DNA of 64,000 bases from Acidimicrobiales bacterium. GTDB lineage: Bacteria > Actinomycetota > Acidimicrobiia > Acidimicrobiales > Iamiaceae. Both the position numbers and the translations under genes were made by a program. Below, one piece after another: positions 41,532 through 48,808 of this stretch. Each line of letters opens with the position of its first letter. Positions within the stretch are counted from its first letter, which is position 1. The notes under the pieces were generated by a model that worked only from the letters and a program-made list of their open reading frames with translations, made no database searches and was not told the origin of the DNA. The DNA lies in assembly GCA_035547835.1 (NCBI GenBank), contig DASZTW010000005.1, positions 248,001 through 312,000 of the forward strand, read 5' to 3'.

Positions 41532-43277
41532 TCAGCGCTCAGCGCGCAGCGGTGCGCGGCGGCGATGAACGGGTGCGGATGAGGGGTCGCCCCCGTCGGT
41601 CTCGTCGCCCGGGGCGGCGCCGCCCTCGACCCGCGGCGGCCATTCGGTGCGTGCCAGCCGCGGCGAAGGCGAGGGGTCAGGGTCCGGCTCGCCCACCGGG
41701 GTCTCACGCCAGTTCGGCGAGAACCCAGCCGACAAGTCGAGGCCTGCGAACGGGTCCTCGGTCGGCAGCATCCGGCCGCCGCCAGCGGGTGACGCAACGG
41801 ACGTACGCCCCTCGGGCTGGACCACCGCGCCCTGGCCATTCGAGGACACCGGCTCGGCGAGCGCCGCTTGGGACGCCGCGACCGACGTCTCGACGACCGG
41901 CGCCGCGGGTTCCCGGGCGGGACGTGACGGCGTGCCGCCGCGCGAGGGGCGCGCCGACGAGGAGCCCGTGCCGGTGGCCTTCGTTCGCGCGTTGTTCCCG
42001 GGGGCGCCGGCCCGCTTGCGTGCCGCGCCACGAGTGGCCGACGGCTTCGCGGCCGCAGCCTTGCCGGCCGCTCGCTTGCTGGCCGCTCGCTTGCTGGGCG
42101 GCGCGGCCTTCGCTGGTGTGCCCTTCCTCGCGGCGGCGCGCTTGTTGGCAGGTGTGGCCTTCCTCGCGCCAGCGCCCGCCGTCGCTGCGCTCCGGACGGT
42201 CCCAGCCCGCTTGGCCGCCGGCTTCTTCGCCGTTGCCTTCTTCGCCGGTGCCTTCTTCGAGCCGGTGGACTTGGCGGCGGCCGCCTTCTTCGCCGTTGCC
42301 TTCTTCGAGCCGGTGGACTTGGTGGCGGCCGCCCGCTTGGCCGTCGTCCCCTTGGCCGCGGCCCTCGTCGCCGGACGGCGTTTGGCGGCCGCCTTCTTCG
42401 CGGCCGGACGCGACGGGGCCACTTCTGTGCCGCCCTCGCCGGCGCGGGTGGTGCCTCCCGTCCGCTTCGAGGCCCGCTTGGCACGCGCGCCGTTCGACGG
42501 AGCACGGTCGCCTTCGCCGCCGGATGGGTGGCGGGACCGACTCCCGGTACGCGTGTGCAGGGTCGGGGGCGAGACGATGGCCGCCACATCCCCCGCGTCG
42601 TGCTCGAGGTGGGCGAGCTCCGCCGCCAAGCGGTTCACCGCAACGGCACGACCGCTACGACGACGCCAGCGCCACTCGGCCACCTGCGTGCGGCCCCTCG
42701 ATCGGTAGTCGAACCGCACGAGCCATTCGTCGCCCTCGACCTGATGCGCGCGCCAACCCTGCTCGAGCTGCTCGGCGACATCGGTGACGCCTTTGTCGAG
42801 CAGGTTCCGGGCGATGGACTCGGCCACCGGTGCGGCCGACGGACCCTTGCGCCGCGCGGAGAAGGTGGCCTCGCGCAGCTCGTTGACCACCGCGGCTTGC
42901 TCGGCGACCACTGGCGCGGCGAACCGCGCCACCCACTCGCGACTCACGCCGGCCTCTTTGGCGACCTCGTCGAGGCGGTGGCCTCGCCGGAGCCGGGTCT
43001 GGATGTCGCGAACGCTGAGCGAGCTGTCTTGGCGCAGACGAGCCTCTTGCTCGCCGAGGATCTCCTCCAACTCGGCAGCCTGTTGGGCGTTGGGCGTCGA
43101 GCGGCCACGCTTCGCGGTGGGCACCGGCGTCTCGCTGCCGCTGGCCGGCTGCGTCAGCGCCTGCACGAGGTCGTCGTCGATCTCGACGGTGTACGCGCCC
43201 GACTTGCTGCCGCGACGCGTGCTCAACATCAGGTTCTTGCGGTCGGTTGTGAGGCCGACCAAGTGGAGTTTCTTCAC
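41532..43277 (-). CDS. sepH: Septation protein SepH with long H1-like tail
   Basis: SepH stimulates FtsZ assembly in actinobacteria. The N-terminal DUF3071 domain is clear: KKLHLVGLTTDRKNLMLSTRRGSKSG, then a helix-turn-helix near 86-122 (LSVRDIQTRLRRGHRLDEVAKEAGVSREWVARFA-like), and a WRWRRRSGRAVAV segment. From about 263 to 430 it is an Ala/Lys/Arg/Pro tail like histone H1, including a 16-residue direct repeat (KSTGSKKA...). Many SepH proteins are roughly 300-350 residues; this one is 581. The GTG at 43275-43277 was chosen because the protein then begins at the conserved KKLHLVG. Confidence 0.9.
   Translation of the reverse strand: MKKLHLVGLTTDRKNLMLSTRRGSKSGAYTVEIDDDLVQALTQPASGSETPVPTAKRGRSTPNAQQAAELEEILGEQEARLRQDSSLSVRDIQTRLRRGHRLDEVAKEAGVSREWVARFAAPVVAEQAAVVNELREATFSARRKGPSAAPVAESIARNLLDKGVTDVAEQLEQGWRAHQVEGDEWLVRFDYRSRGRTQVAEWRWRRRSGRAVAVNRLAAELAHLEHDAGDVAAIVSPPTLHTRTGSRSRHPSGGEGDRAPSNGARAKRASKRTGGTTRAGEGGTEVAPSRPAAKKAAAKRRPATRAAAKGTTAKRAAATKSTGSKKATAKKAAAAKSTGSKKAPAKKATAKKPAAKRAGTVRSAATAGAGARKATPANKRAAARKGTPAKAAPPSKRAASKRAAGKAAAAKPSATRGAARKRAGAPGNNARTKATGTGSSSARPSRGGTPSRPAREPAAPVVETSVAASQAALAEPVSSNGQGAVVQPEGRTSVASPAGGGRMLPTEDPFAGLDLSAGFSPNWRETPVGEPDPDPSPSPRLARTEWPPRVEGGAAPGDETDGGDPSSAPVHRRRAPLRAER
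41988..42491 (-). repeat. Low-complexity KA/KKA-repeat coding segment of sepH
   Basis: This encodes residues about 263-430 of SepH. It includes two copies of a 48-bp unit encoding KSTGSKKA[T/P]AKKA near 42230-42320 and several AKKAT-type units shared with the ATPase gene at 38934-39005. Such tracts expand and shrink by slippage. Confidence 0.75.
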
Positions 43278-43403
43278 AGCAGCCGTCCTCGACCCGCCCT
43301 CAGGTCTGCGACGACGGTAGCAGTTCGCCCCAATCGCCCCGGCGATCAACCAGGCGGGGTCAGGCGCCCGAGGCGAGGCGCGCCGTCACCGCGGCGGGTG
43401 GGA

Positions 43404-43649
43404 TCACGACGACCTGCGGTGGCCCGGATCGGGTTCGTAGCGGAGACCCGGCGCAAGCAGAGTGCGCTGCAGCAAACGCAGCGCACGCACCTCGGCGACG
43501 TCGATCACCACGGCTTCGTCGGGCTCGCGCGAGCACAGGAACGTGACGACGCAGTCGTCGCACGCATCGGTGCGCCGCATCACGCAGGTGTCGCAGTCGA
43601 TCCGGACACCACCGTGCTCGTCGCGCACGTTCGGGTCGTTCCAACCCAT
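43404..43649 (-). CDS. Small Cys-rich protein
   Basis: This is an 81-residue protein with a cluster of five Cys near the N-terminus (CDTCVMRRTDACDDCVVTFLC), suited to bind zinc or an Fe-S cluster. An acidic-hydrophobic region (VVIDVAEVRALRLLQRTLL) follows. The ATG at 43647-43649 is chosen because the preceding in-frame 29 codons look like shadow sequence. It is tentatively a conserved actinobacterial family of unknown function. It forms a pair with the zinc-ribbon gene upstream. Confidence 0.7.
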   Translation of the reverse strand: MGWNDPNVRDEHGGVRIDCDTCVMRRTDACDDCVVTFLCSREPDEAVVIDVAEVRALRLLQRTLLAPGLRYEPDPGHRRSS

Positions 43650-43742
43650 CGCCAGGCCTCCTCGGGGACCGGTAGCTGACGGGCACCAGTCAACCCGCGG
43701 GGTGTGACAGCGGGCCGGGGCTCGGCCCCGAGGCAAGGTGGG

Positions 43743-43982
43743 TCAGGCGTTCCCCTGCGCGGCGGCCTCCGCCGCCTCTTGAGAGATCTGCTCGACCTGG
43801 GTGCCCGAGCCACACCAACGGCACAGGACTTCCTCGACCTGCTCGTCGAGCACTTCTTCGGCCTCGACCGTGAGGTCGCCACCCACGGTGTAGTGGTGGA
43901 ACGAGCGGGTGCGGCGCGACGCAGTGACGTCGAAGCGGGTGAGGTTGCCGCAACCGGTGCAGCGATAGCGCGAGGTGGTCAC
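43743..43982 (-). CDS. Small zinc-ribbon protein
   Basis: This is a 79-residue protein with an N-terminal CTGC knuckle and a second CRWC knuckle (VLCRWCGSGTQVEQI), which together should form a zinc ribbon. An acidic helix-like segment (DLTVEAEEVLDEQVEEV) sits between them. The ATG at 43980-43982 lies 38 nt from the divergent exonuclease gene, so the two promoters overlap. The function is unknown. Confidence 0.75.
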   Translation of the reverse strand: MTTSRYRCTGCGNLTRFDVTASRRTRSFHHYTVGGDLTVEAEEVLDEQVEEVLCRWCGSGTQVEQISQEAAEAAAQGNA

Positions 43983-44020
43983 GGCGAGATGTTACCGACC
44001 GCACAAAGGATGGTGCCCCA

Positions 44021-46003
44021 GTGACCACTCCGGACACCGGCGACGGGGAACGCGGCCCCCAGCGCCGACCCGCGGACCTCTTGACGACCGAACGCCTGTT
44101 CGATACAACGGTGGCGATGCGCGACCCCGGCGACGCAGTGCCCGCTCCCCGCTTCGTGCAGCGCACGCTCGACGATCTCGGCACGCCGCTGTCGGAGGTC
44201 ACCTTCTGCGTCATCGACCTCGAGACCACCGGCGGTACCGCGACCGACGGCGGGATCACCGAGATCGGCGCTGTCAAGCTCCGGGGCGGCGAGTGCCTCG
44301 GTCGCTTCCAGACGCTCGTCAACCCGGGGGCACTCATCCCCCCGTTCATCACCGTGCTCACCGGCATCACCCAGGCGATGGTGATGCCGGCGCCGCACAC
44401 CAACGAGGTCCTCCCGTCCCTGCTGGAGTTCATCGGCGACGCGGTGATCGTCGGTCACAACGTCCGCTACGACTTGGGCTATCTCGACGCGGCGCTCGAG
44501 CGCACGGGTCGCCCCCGGCTGTCGAACCGCTCCGTCGACACCTGTGCGCTCGCCCGACGCCTCGTGCGCGACGAAGTGCCCAACTGCAAGCTGGGCACCC
44601 TTGCCGACCGGTTCCGCCTCGACCACCAACCCAGCCACCGCGCGCTCGACGACGCGCTCGCCACCGGCGACCTGCTCCACTTCCTGCTCGAACGGGCCGC
44701 CGCATGGGGCGTGCTCGGGCTCGACGACCTGCTCACCCTTCCGAAGCTCGGCGGTCACCCCCAGGCCGACAAGCTCCGCTTCACCGAAGACCTCCCGCGC
44801 TCGCCGGGCGTGTACATCTTCCGGGACCGGGGTGGCCGCGCCTTGTACGTCGGCAAGGCCACCAACCTGCGGAGTCGGGTCCGCTCGTACTTCTCGGGCG
44901 ACGAGCGGCGCAAGATCGGGCCGATGCTCCGCGAAACGGCGGGCGTCGACCACATCGGGTGTGCCACTCCCCTCGAAGCCGCCGTGCTCGAAGTGCGCCT
45001 GATCCACCAGCTCGAGCCACGCTTCAACCGCCAAGCCAAGACCTGGCGCTCGTACGCGTACGTGAAGCTCACCAACGAGCGCTTCCCTCGCCTGTCGGTC
45101 GTGCGCCGAGCACGCCCCGATGGCGCACGCTACCTGGGGCCGCTGTCGTCGACCCGCGCCGCGCAACGGGTGATCGAGGCCGTCCAGACCGTCGTACCGC
45201 TGCGACGCTGCACCGCGCCCGTCCCGGTCCAGGCACGACGCGAGGGCGCATGCGCGGCTGCGCAGCTCGGCGTGGCGCTGTGCCCGTGCACTGGCGGCGT
45301 GTCAGAGACCGAGTATCGACGCCACGTCGACGCCGTGGTCCGGGGCTTCACCACCGACCCGTCGATCCTGCTCGGACCGCTCGAGGCGCGCATGGTGGAC
45401 CTCGCCGCCCAGGAACGGTTCGAGGAAGCGGCCGACCTGCGCGACCGTGCCGACGCGCTCGCCACCGCGCTGCGCCGCCAGCGCCGCTTCGAGGGTCTGT
45501 GGCGCTCGGCGCGGGTCGTGCTCGACGTCGCGGTGAGCCGTACGGCCGGCGGCGACCACGACGCCCGCCAACGCCTGGCGTTCGTGCGTGGCGAGCTGGT
45601 CGAGGCCGGGCCCGTCGGGCGGCAAGACCCGTTCCCCACCTTCGGCCCGGGCTGCCTTCCCGCGCCGGGTGACGGCACCCCCTCCCCGACCCGCGACGCC
45701 TCCACCCCGGTCGGCGACACCCACTCGCCGGCCGGCGACACCCCCGCGCCGGTCGGCGACACCCACTCGCCGGTCGGCGACACCCCCGCGCCGGCCGGCG
45801 ACGCCGGGATCGGCTGCCCGGATGCGCTGGTCCACGCCTTTGAGCGGCACGTGGCCGACGAGCTGGCCTGCGTCGCCGCCTGGCTCGACCGGCATCCGGA
45901 CCAGGTCCGCCTGGTGTCGTGCGACGGCGCGCTGGCCACCCCGCTCCCGCCGCTCCCCCAGTTCCGCCCCACCGCGCGCGCCACCCACGCGCCCCGCCGC
46001 TGA
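44021..46003 (+). CDS. DEDD exonuclease / GIY-YIG (UvrC-N-like) fusion protein
   Basis: This is a 660-residue protein. The N-terminal half is a DnaQ-type 3'-5' exonuclease: FCVIDLETTGG, GHNVRYDLGYLDAAL and HRALDDALATGDL supply the DEDDh residues. The next domain (about 255-340) is a GIY-YIG nuclease: PRSPGVYIFRDRGGRALYVGKATNLRSRVRSYF-like, as in UvrC. A UVR-like motif (LEARMVDLAAQERFEEAADLRDRADAL) follows. Mycobacteria carry a similar fusion of unclear repair role. A 7-residue tandem repeat interrupts the C-terminal region at about 564-595. The GTG start has no strong ribosome-binding site. Confidence 0.88.
   Translation: MTTPDTGDGERGPQRRPADLLTTERLFDTTVAMRDPGDAVPAPRFVQRTLDDLGTPLSEVTFCVIDLETTGGTATDGGITEIGAVKLRGGECLGRFQTLVNPGALIPPFITVLTGITQAMVMPAPHTNEVLPSLLEFIGDAVIVGHNVRYDLGYLDAALERTGRPRLSNRSVDTCALARRLVRDEVPNCKLGTLADRFRLDHQPSHRALDDALATGDLLHFLLERAAAWGVLGLDDLLTLPKLGGHPQADKLRFTEDLPRSPGVYIFRDRGGRALYVGKATNLRSRVRSYFSGDERRKIGPMLRETAGVDHIGCATPLEAAVLEVRLIHQLEPRFNRQAKTWRSYAYVKLTNERFPRLSVVRRARPDGARYLGPLSSTRAAQRVIEAVQTVVPLRRCTAPVPVQARREGACAAAQLGVALCPCTGGVSETEYRRHVDAVVRGFTTDPSILLGPLEARMVDLAAQERFEEAADLRDRADALATALRRQRRFEGLWRSARVVLDVAVSRTAGGDHDARQRLAFVRGELVEAGPVGRQDPFPTFGPGCLPAPGDGTPSPTRDASTPVGDTHSPAGDTPAPVGDTHSPVGDTPAPAGDAGIGCPDALVHAFERHVADELACVAAWLDRHPDQVRLVSCDGALATPLPPLPQFRPTARATHAPRR
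45710..45805 (+). repeat. 21-bp minisatellite inside the exonuclease fusion gene
   Basis: Four 21-bp units plus a partial fifth encode VGDTHSP, AGDTPAP, VGDTHSP, VGDTPAP and AGDAG. Two alternating unit types suggest a duplicated 42-bp block. The repeat keeps the frame. Confidence 0.85.
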
Positions 46004-46303
46004 CCGCCCTCCCGCCCCGTCCCGCCCGCGCCCGCGCCCGCGCCGCCCCGTCACGCCCGCGCCCGCGCCGCCCCGCCCCGTCCCGCTCGCGCTCCGTCCC
46101 GCGCCGCCAGAATCCTGCGATTCGTACGAAAGTGGCGACCATGCAGCCAAAAAGTGCACGAAGAGTTCGACGCGGCCCACATCGCGCTCGTTCTTCGCGC
46201 GGAAGTGGCGAAATCGCAGCCACTTCTGCACGAATCGCACGGTCGTGGCTGAGGGTGGATGGGACGGGGCTCGGGGCGGGACGGGGTTTCGTAGGCTGGT
46301 CAG
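46004..46303. repeat. Repeat-rich intergenic region
   Basis: This is a 300-nt gap without a gene. 46004-46110 is a C/G-rich run. It contains two identical 20-nt copies of CCCGCGCCCGCGCCGCCCCG (46031-46050 and 46056-46075) at 25-bp spacing. 46116-46239 is a less GC-rich inverted-repeat element, listed separately. The end leads to the GTG of the membrane protein. Confidence 0.7.
46116..46239. repeat. Inverted-repeat element with nested hairpin
   Basis: Arms at 46116-46136 and 46219-46239 are 21-nt near-perfect inverted repeats; both contain TGCGATTCGT and AAGTGGC. A nested 8-bp hairpin (GAAGTGGC 46202-46209, GCCACTTC 46219-46226) reuses the right arm. The AT content is higher than the surroundings. 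It may be a REP-like or MITE-like element or a structured RNA. No transposase is nearby. Confidence 0.6.
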
Positions 46304-46876
46304 GTGCTGTCGACGGGGCTCAACCTCGCCATCGGAGGCCTGTTCACCAAAGGCGTGGCGGCCGTGTTGGTCCTGTTGGCCATCACGCTGTTCCTACGGG
46401 CCCGGGTGCTCCACGTGCTGCGGCTCGCGCCCGGGCTGCGCACGCCAGTGCGATGGCGATGGGCGCTGATCCCGTCCCGTTCGGCCCGGTTGCATCGTCG
46501 CCTCCAAGTGGTAGCCGGCGTGTGCCTCGACGCACTGGGCAGCCGCGCCAAGCCCCCCGGTCGGCTGCGTCGGCGGCGTGGTCCGGTCCCCGAGCCGGTC
46601 GACGACGCGCACCGTCAGCTGCGCGCCCTGGTCGATCAGGCCGTCGAGCTCGACACCCGCCTTGGCCGCAACCACCGCGCCAACACCACTGCCAGGGAGC
46701 GTCGAGCTGCGCTGCGCGGCCTGGCCGATGAGGTCGACCAGCTCGAGTCGTCGGCCCGCGCGGCGCTCGCCCGGTTACGCCACGCGAAAGCCGAGACCGG
46801 CACCGTGCGCCCCGACCGGATCATCGACGAGCGACCGGCGGCCACCACCGTCGAACCCGACCCGTCCAGCACCTGA
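46304..46876 (+). CDS. Hypothetical single-span membrane protein
   Basis: This is a 190-residue protein with one N-terminal helix (about 10-33, IGGLFTKGVAAVLVLLAITLFL), then a basic cytoplasmic region and a long helical segment (DDAHRQLRALVDQAVELDTRLG...LADEVDQLESSARAALARLRHA) that may form a coiled coil. The start is a GTG at 46304. I do not recognise the family. The codon pattern and the absence of a better frame support it as a gene. Confidence 0.6.
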   Translation: MLSTGLNLAIGGLFTKGVAAVLVLLAITLFLRARVLHVLRLAPGLRTPVRWRWALIPSRSARLHRRLQVVAGVCLDALGSRAKPPGRLRRRRGPVPEPVDDAHRQLRALVDQAVELDTRLGRNHRANTTARERRAALRGLADEVDQLESSARAALARLRHAKAETGTVRPDRIIDERPAATTVEPDPSST

Positions 46877-46891
46877 CCGACCTGGTCCCGG

Positions 46892-46903
46892 TATCCTCGC
46901 CGC
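46892..46903 (+). promoter_or_regulatory. Candidate leaderless promoter (TATCCT)
   Basis: TATCCT at 46892-46897 is a TAnnnT box 7 nt before the ATG at 46904. There is no Shine-Dalgarno sequence. It is consistent with a leaderless mRNA. Confidence 0.45.
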
Positions 46904-47182
46904 ATGGTCAGCGCCTTCGTGCTCATCGCGGCCGAACCGGCGCGCATCACCGAGCTGGCGAGCGCGCTCACCGAGATCGACGGCGTGGCCGAGGTGTACT
47001 CCGTGGCGGGCGACGTCGACTTGGTGGTGATCGTCCGGGTGCGCCACCACGACGATCTCGCCGCCGTGGTCACCGGCAAGGTGGCCACGCTGCCCGGCAT
47101 CGTGTCGACCCGCACGATGATCGCCTACCAGGCGTTCAGCAGCCACGACCTCGAGAGCATGTGGAGCCTCGGCGTCGACTGA
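46904..47182 (+). CDS. Stand-alone Lrp/AsnC ligand-binding (RAM) domain protein
   Basis: This is a 92-residue protein equal to the C-terminal alpha/beta RAM domain of Lrp/AsnC regulators: VSAFVLIAAEPARITELASALTEIDGVAEVYSVAGDVDLVVIVRVR-like, ending in TRTMIAYQAFS. The helix-turn-helix part is absent. Such proteins bind amino acids and may oligomerise with full-length Lrp proteins. A full Lrp regulator is encoded 5 kb away at 52164. No effector is known here. Confidence 0.88.
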   Translation: MVSAFVLIAAEPARITELASALTEIDGVAEVYSVAGDVDLVVIVRVRHHDDLAAVVTGKVATLPGIVSTRTMIAYQAFSSHDLESMWSLGVD

Positions 47183-47325
47183 GGCCGGCGCGACCCCAAC
47201 AGCCCCAGCGAGCGGCCCGGCAGCCAGCGGCCCGCCCCCGGACAACGGTCACCCCCGCCTTCTGGGCGCCTCCGCGCGCCCCCGGCGGCACGGCAGGTGC
47301 CCAGAGCGGAATCGGCGGGCGCCGC

Positions 47326-47805
47326 TCAGTACAAGCCGCTGAGCAGGCCGGCGGCCAACGTCGCTCCCAGCTCCCAGGCCGCGTCGGTGTGCTCGACGGT
47401 CACATCGTCGCCCACCGCCACGACCGGGGCCAGCACTTGCTTCCACTGCAATCCGGCGACGATCCGCTCCACGCTGCGCACGGCGCCCGAACCGTCGTTG
47501 CCCGCCTTGACGAAGAGTCCCCACGGCTTGCTGCGGGTCTCGTCGATGACCTCGTAGTAGATGCGCTCGAGGAAGTCCTTCATCAGCCCGGCCATGTAGC
47601 CGAACCGCTCGGGGCAGCCGAGCACGACCAACTCTGCCCAGCGCACGTCGTCGGGCCCGGCGGCCTCGCACTCCAGCCGGCGCAGTTCGAGTGAGGCGGT
47701 GGCGCCCATCTCCTCGGTGGCCGAGGCGATCCCGTCGAGCACGGCGTCGCGCAGTTGCGCGGTGCCGCCCGATCGTGAATGCGACACCACCAAGAGCCGA
47801 GCCAC
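47326..47805 (-). CDS. Flavodoxin-fold NAD(P)H-dependent reductase-like protein
   Basis: This is a 159-residue flavodoxin/NADPH-dependent FMN reductase-like protein. The FMN phosphate loop is VSHSRSGGTAQLRDAVLDG near 6-24; LGCPERFGYMAGLMKDFLERIYYE and a PWGLFVKAGNDGSGAVRSVERIV core are typical. I start it at the GTG 47803-47805, which gives the usual N-terminal beta strand RLLVVSHS. It is on the same strand as the tyrosine-degradation operon, 81 nt downstream of it. A link to quinone or redox chemistry there is speculative. Confidence 0.8.
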   Translation of the reverse strand: MARLLVVSHSRSGGTAQLRDAVLDGIASATEEMGATASLELRRLECEAAGPDDVRWAELVVLGCPERFGYMAGLMKDFLERIYYEVIDETRSKPWGLFVKAGNDGSGAVRSVERIVAGLQWKQVLAPVVAVGDDVTVEHTDAAWELGATLAAGLLSGLY

Positions 47806-47886
47806 CCGCGGCAGGCTACGACTCGGTTGCCGGGCCGACGCCACAGTCGAGCCCGCGTCGGCGCCGCCACGATGGCCACCGGCGGG

Positions 47887-48795
47887 TCAGGGGCGGGCGA
47901 CAACCTCGTTCGTGAGGGTGCCGATGCCCTCGACGGTGAGCTCCACCCGCTGCCCCGGCGCCAGCCACGGGAACCGATCGCTGCCGTGGACGAGCGACAG
48001 TTCGAGGATGCAGCCCGTGCCCACTGTGCCGGTGCCGAGCACGTCGCCCGGCCGCAGCCGTGTGTCGCGAGCGGCTTGCGCGAGCATCGTGGGCCACGGA
48101 TGGTGCAGTGCGGCGAGGTCGCCGCTCGACCATTGCACGCCGTCCACGCTGGCCGTCATGGACCCCGCGGTGGCCGGGAACTCGTCGGGCGTCACCAGCC
48201 ACGGTCCGAGCGACGTGGCGAAGTCCTTGCCCTTGGCTGGACCCAAGCCGACCGCCATCTCGGTGGCCTGCACGTCGCGGGCGGACCAGTCGTTCATCAC
48301 GCAGAAGCCTCCGACCACCGACCGCCAGTCCGCAGGATGCCGCTCGAGGTCGTCAGCTCCGTCGACCTCGACACCGACCACCGCCGCCACCTCCAGCTCG
48401 TAGTCGAGCCGTTCACAACCGCGCGGCGCGTGCACGGGATCGCCGTGAGCCAACACGGCCACCGGGTTGGTGAAGTAGAAGGCGGGCACCTCGTACCAGG
48501 CCGCCGGCACGGTGCGTCCCCGCGCGCCCATCGCAGTGGCCACGTGCTCCTCGAACGCGTAGAAGTCTCGGATCGACGGCGGCTCGGGCACCGGGCTCAA
48601 GAGGCGGACGGCGTCGAGCCCGAGCGGCGGTCGGATCGGGTCGGGAGCGTGTCGGGTCATCGCCACCCGCAACAGCGACTGCTGGCCTTCGAGCAACGAT
48701 GGCGACGCCGCGATGGGTGACGCGGTGCCCGCAGCGGAATCGACGGTGGCCACCCACTCGAGGCCTTCGCGGTCGGCTATCAGCGCCAGCTTCAC
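47887..48795 (-). CDS. fahA: Fumarylacetoacetate hydrolase family protein
   Basis: This cleaves fumarylacetoacetate to fumarate and acetoacetate, the last step of tyrosine degradation, if the operon context is right. The 302-residue protein has the FAH metal-binding features: FYAFEEHVATAMGARG, LDYELEVAAVVGVEVDGAD, and GPWLVTPDEF with GSGTVGTGCILEL-like C-terminal core. It is shorter than eukaryotic FAH but normal for the bacterial type found beside hmgA. The GTG at 48793-48795 lies 13 nt after the hmgA stop. No maleylacetoacetate isomerase gene is present. Confidence 0.82.
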   Translation of the reverse strand: MKLALIADREGLEWVATVDSAAGTASPIAASPSLLEGQQSLLRVAMTRHAPDPIRPPLGLDAVRLLSPVPEPPSIRDFYAFEEHVATAMGARGRTVPAAWYEVPAFYFTNPVAVLAHGDPVHAPRGCERLDYELEVAAVVGVEVDGADDLERHPADWRSVVGGFCVMNDWSARDVQATEMAVGLGPAKGKDFATSLGPWLVTPDEFPATAGSMTASVDGVQWSSGDLAALHHPWPTMLAQAARDTRLRPGDVLGTGTVGTGCILELSLVHGSDRFPWLAPGQRVELTVEGIGTLTNEVVARP

Positions 48796-48808
48796 CGGAC
48801 CACCCGTC

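Noticed and set aside
45302-46240. Arg/Gly-rich minus-strand frames across the end of the exonuclease fusion gene
   Set aside because: They mirror the minisatellite and GC repeats and have no domain or codon support.
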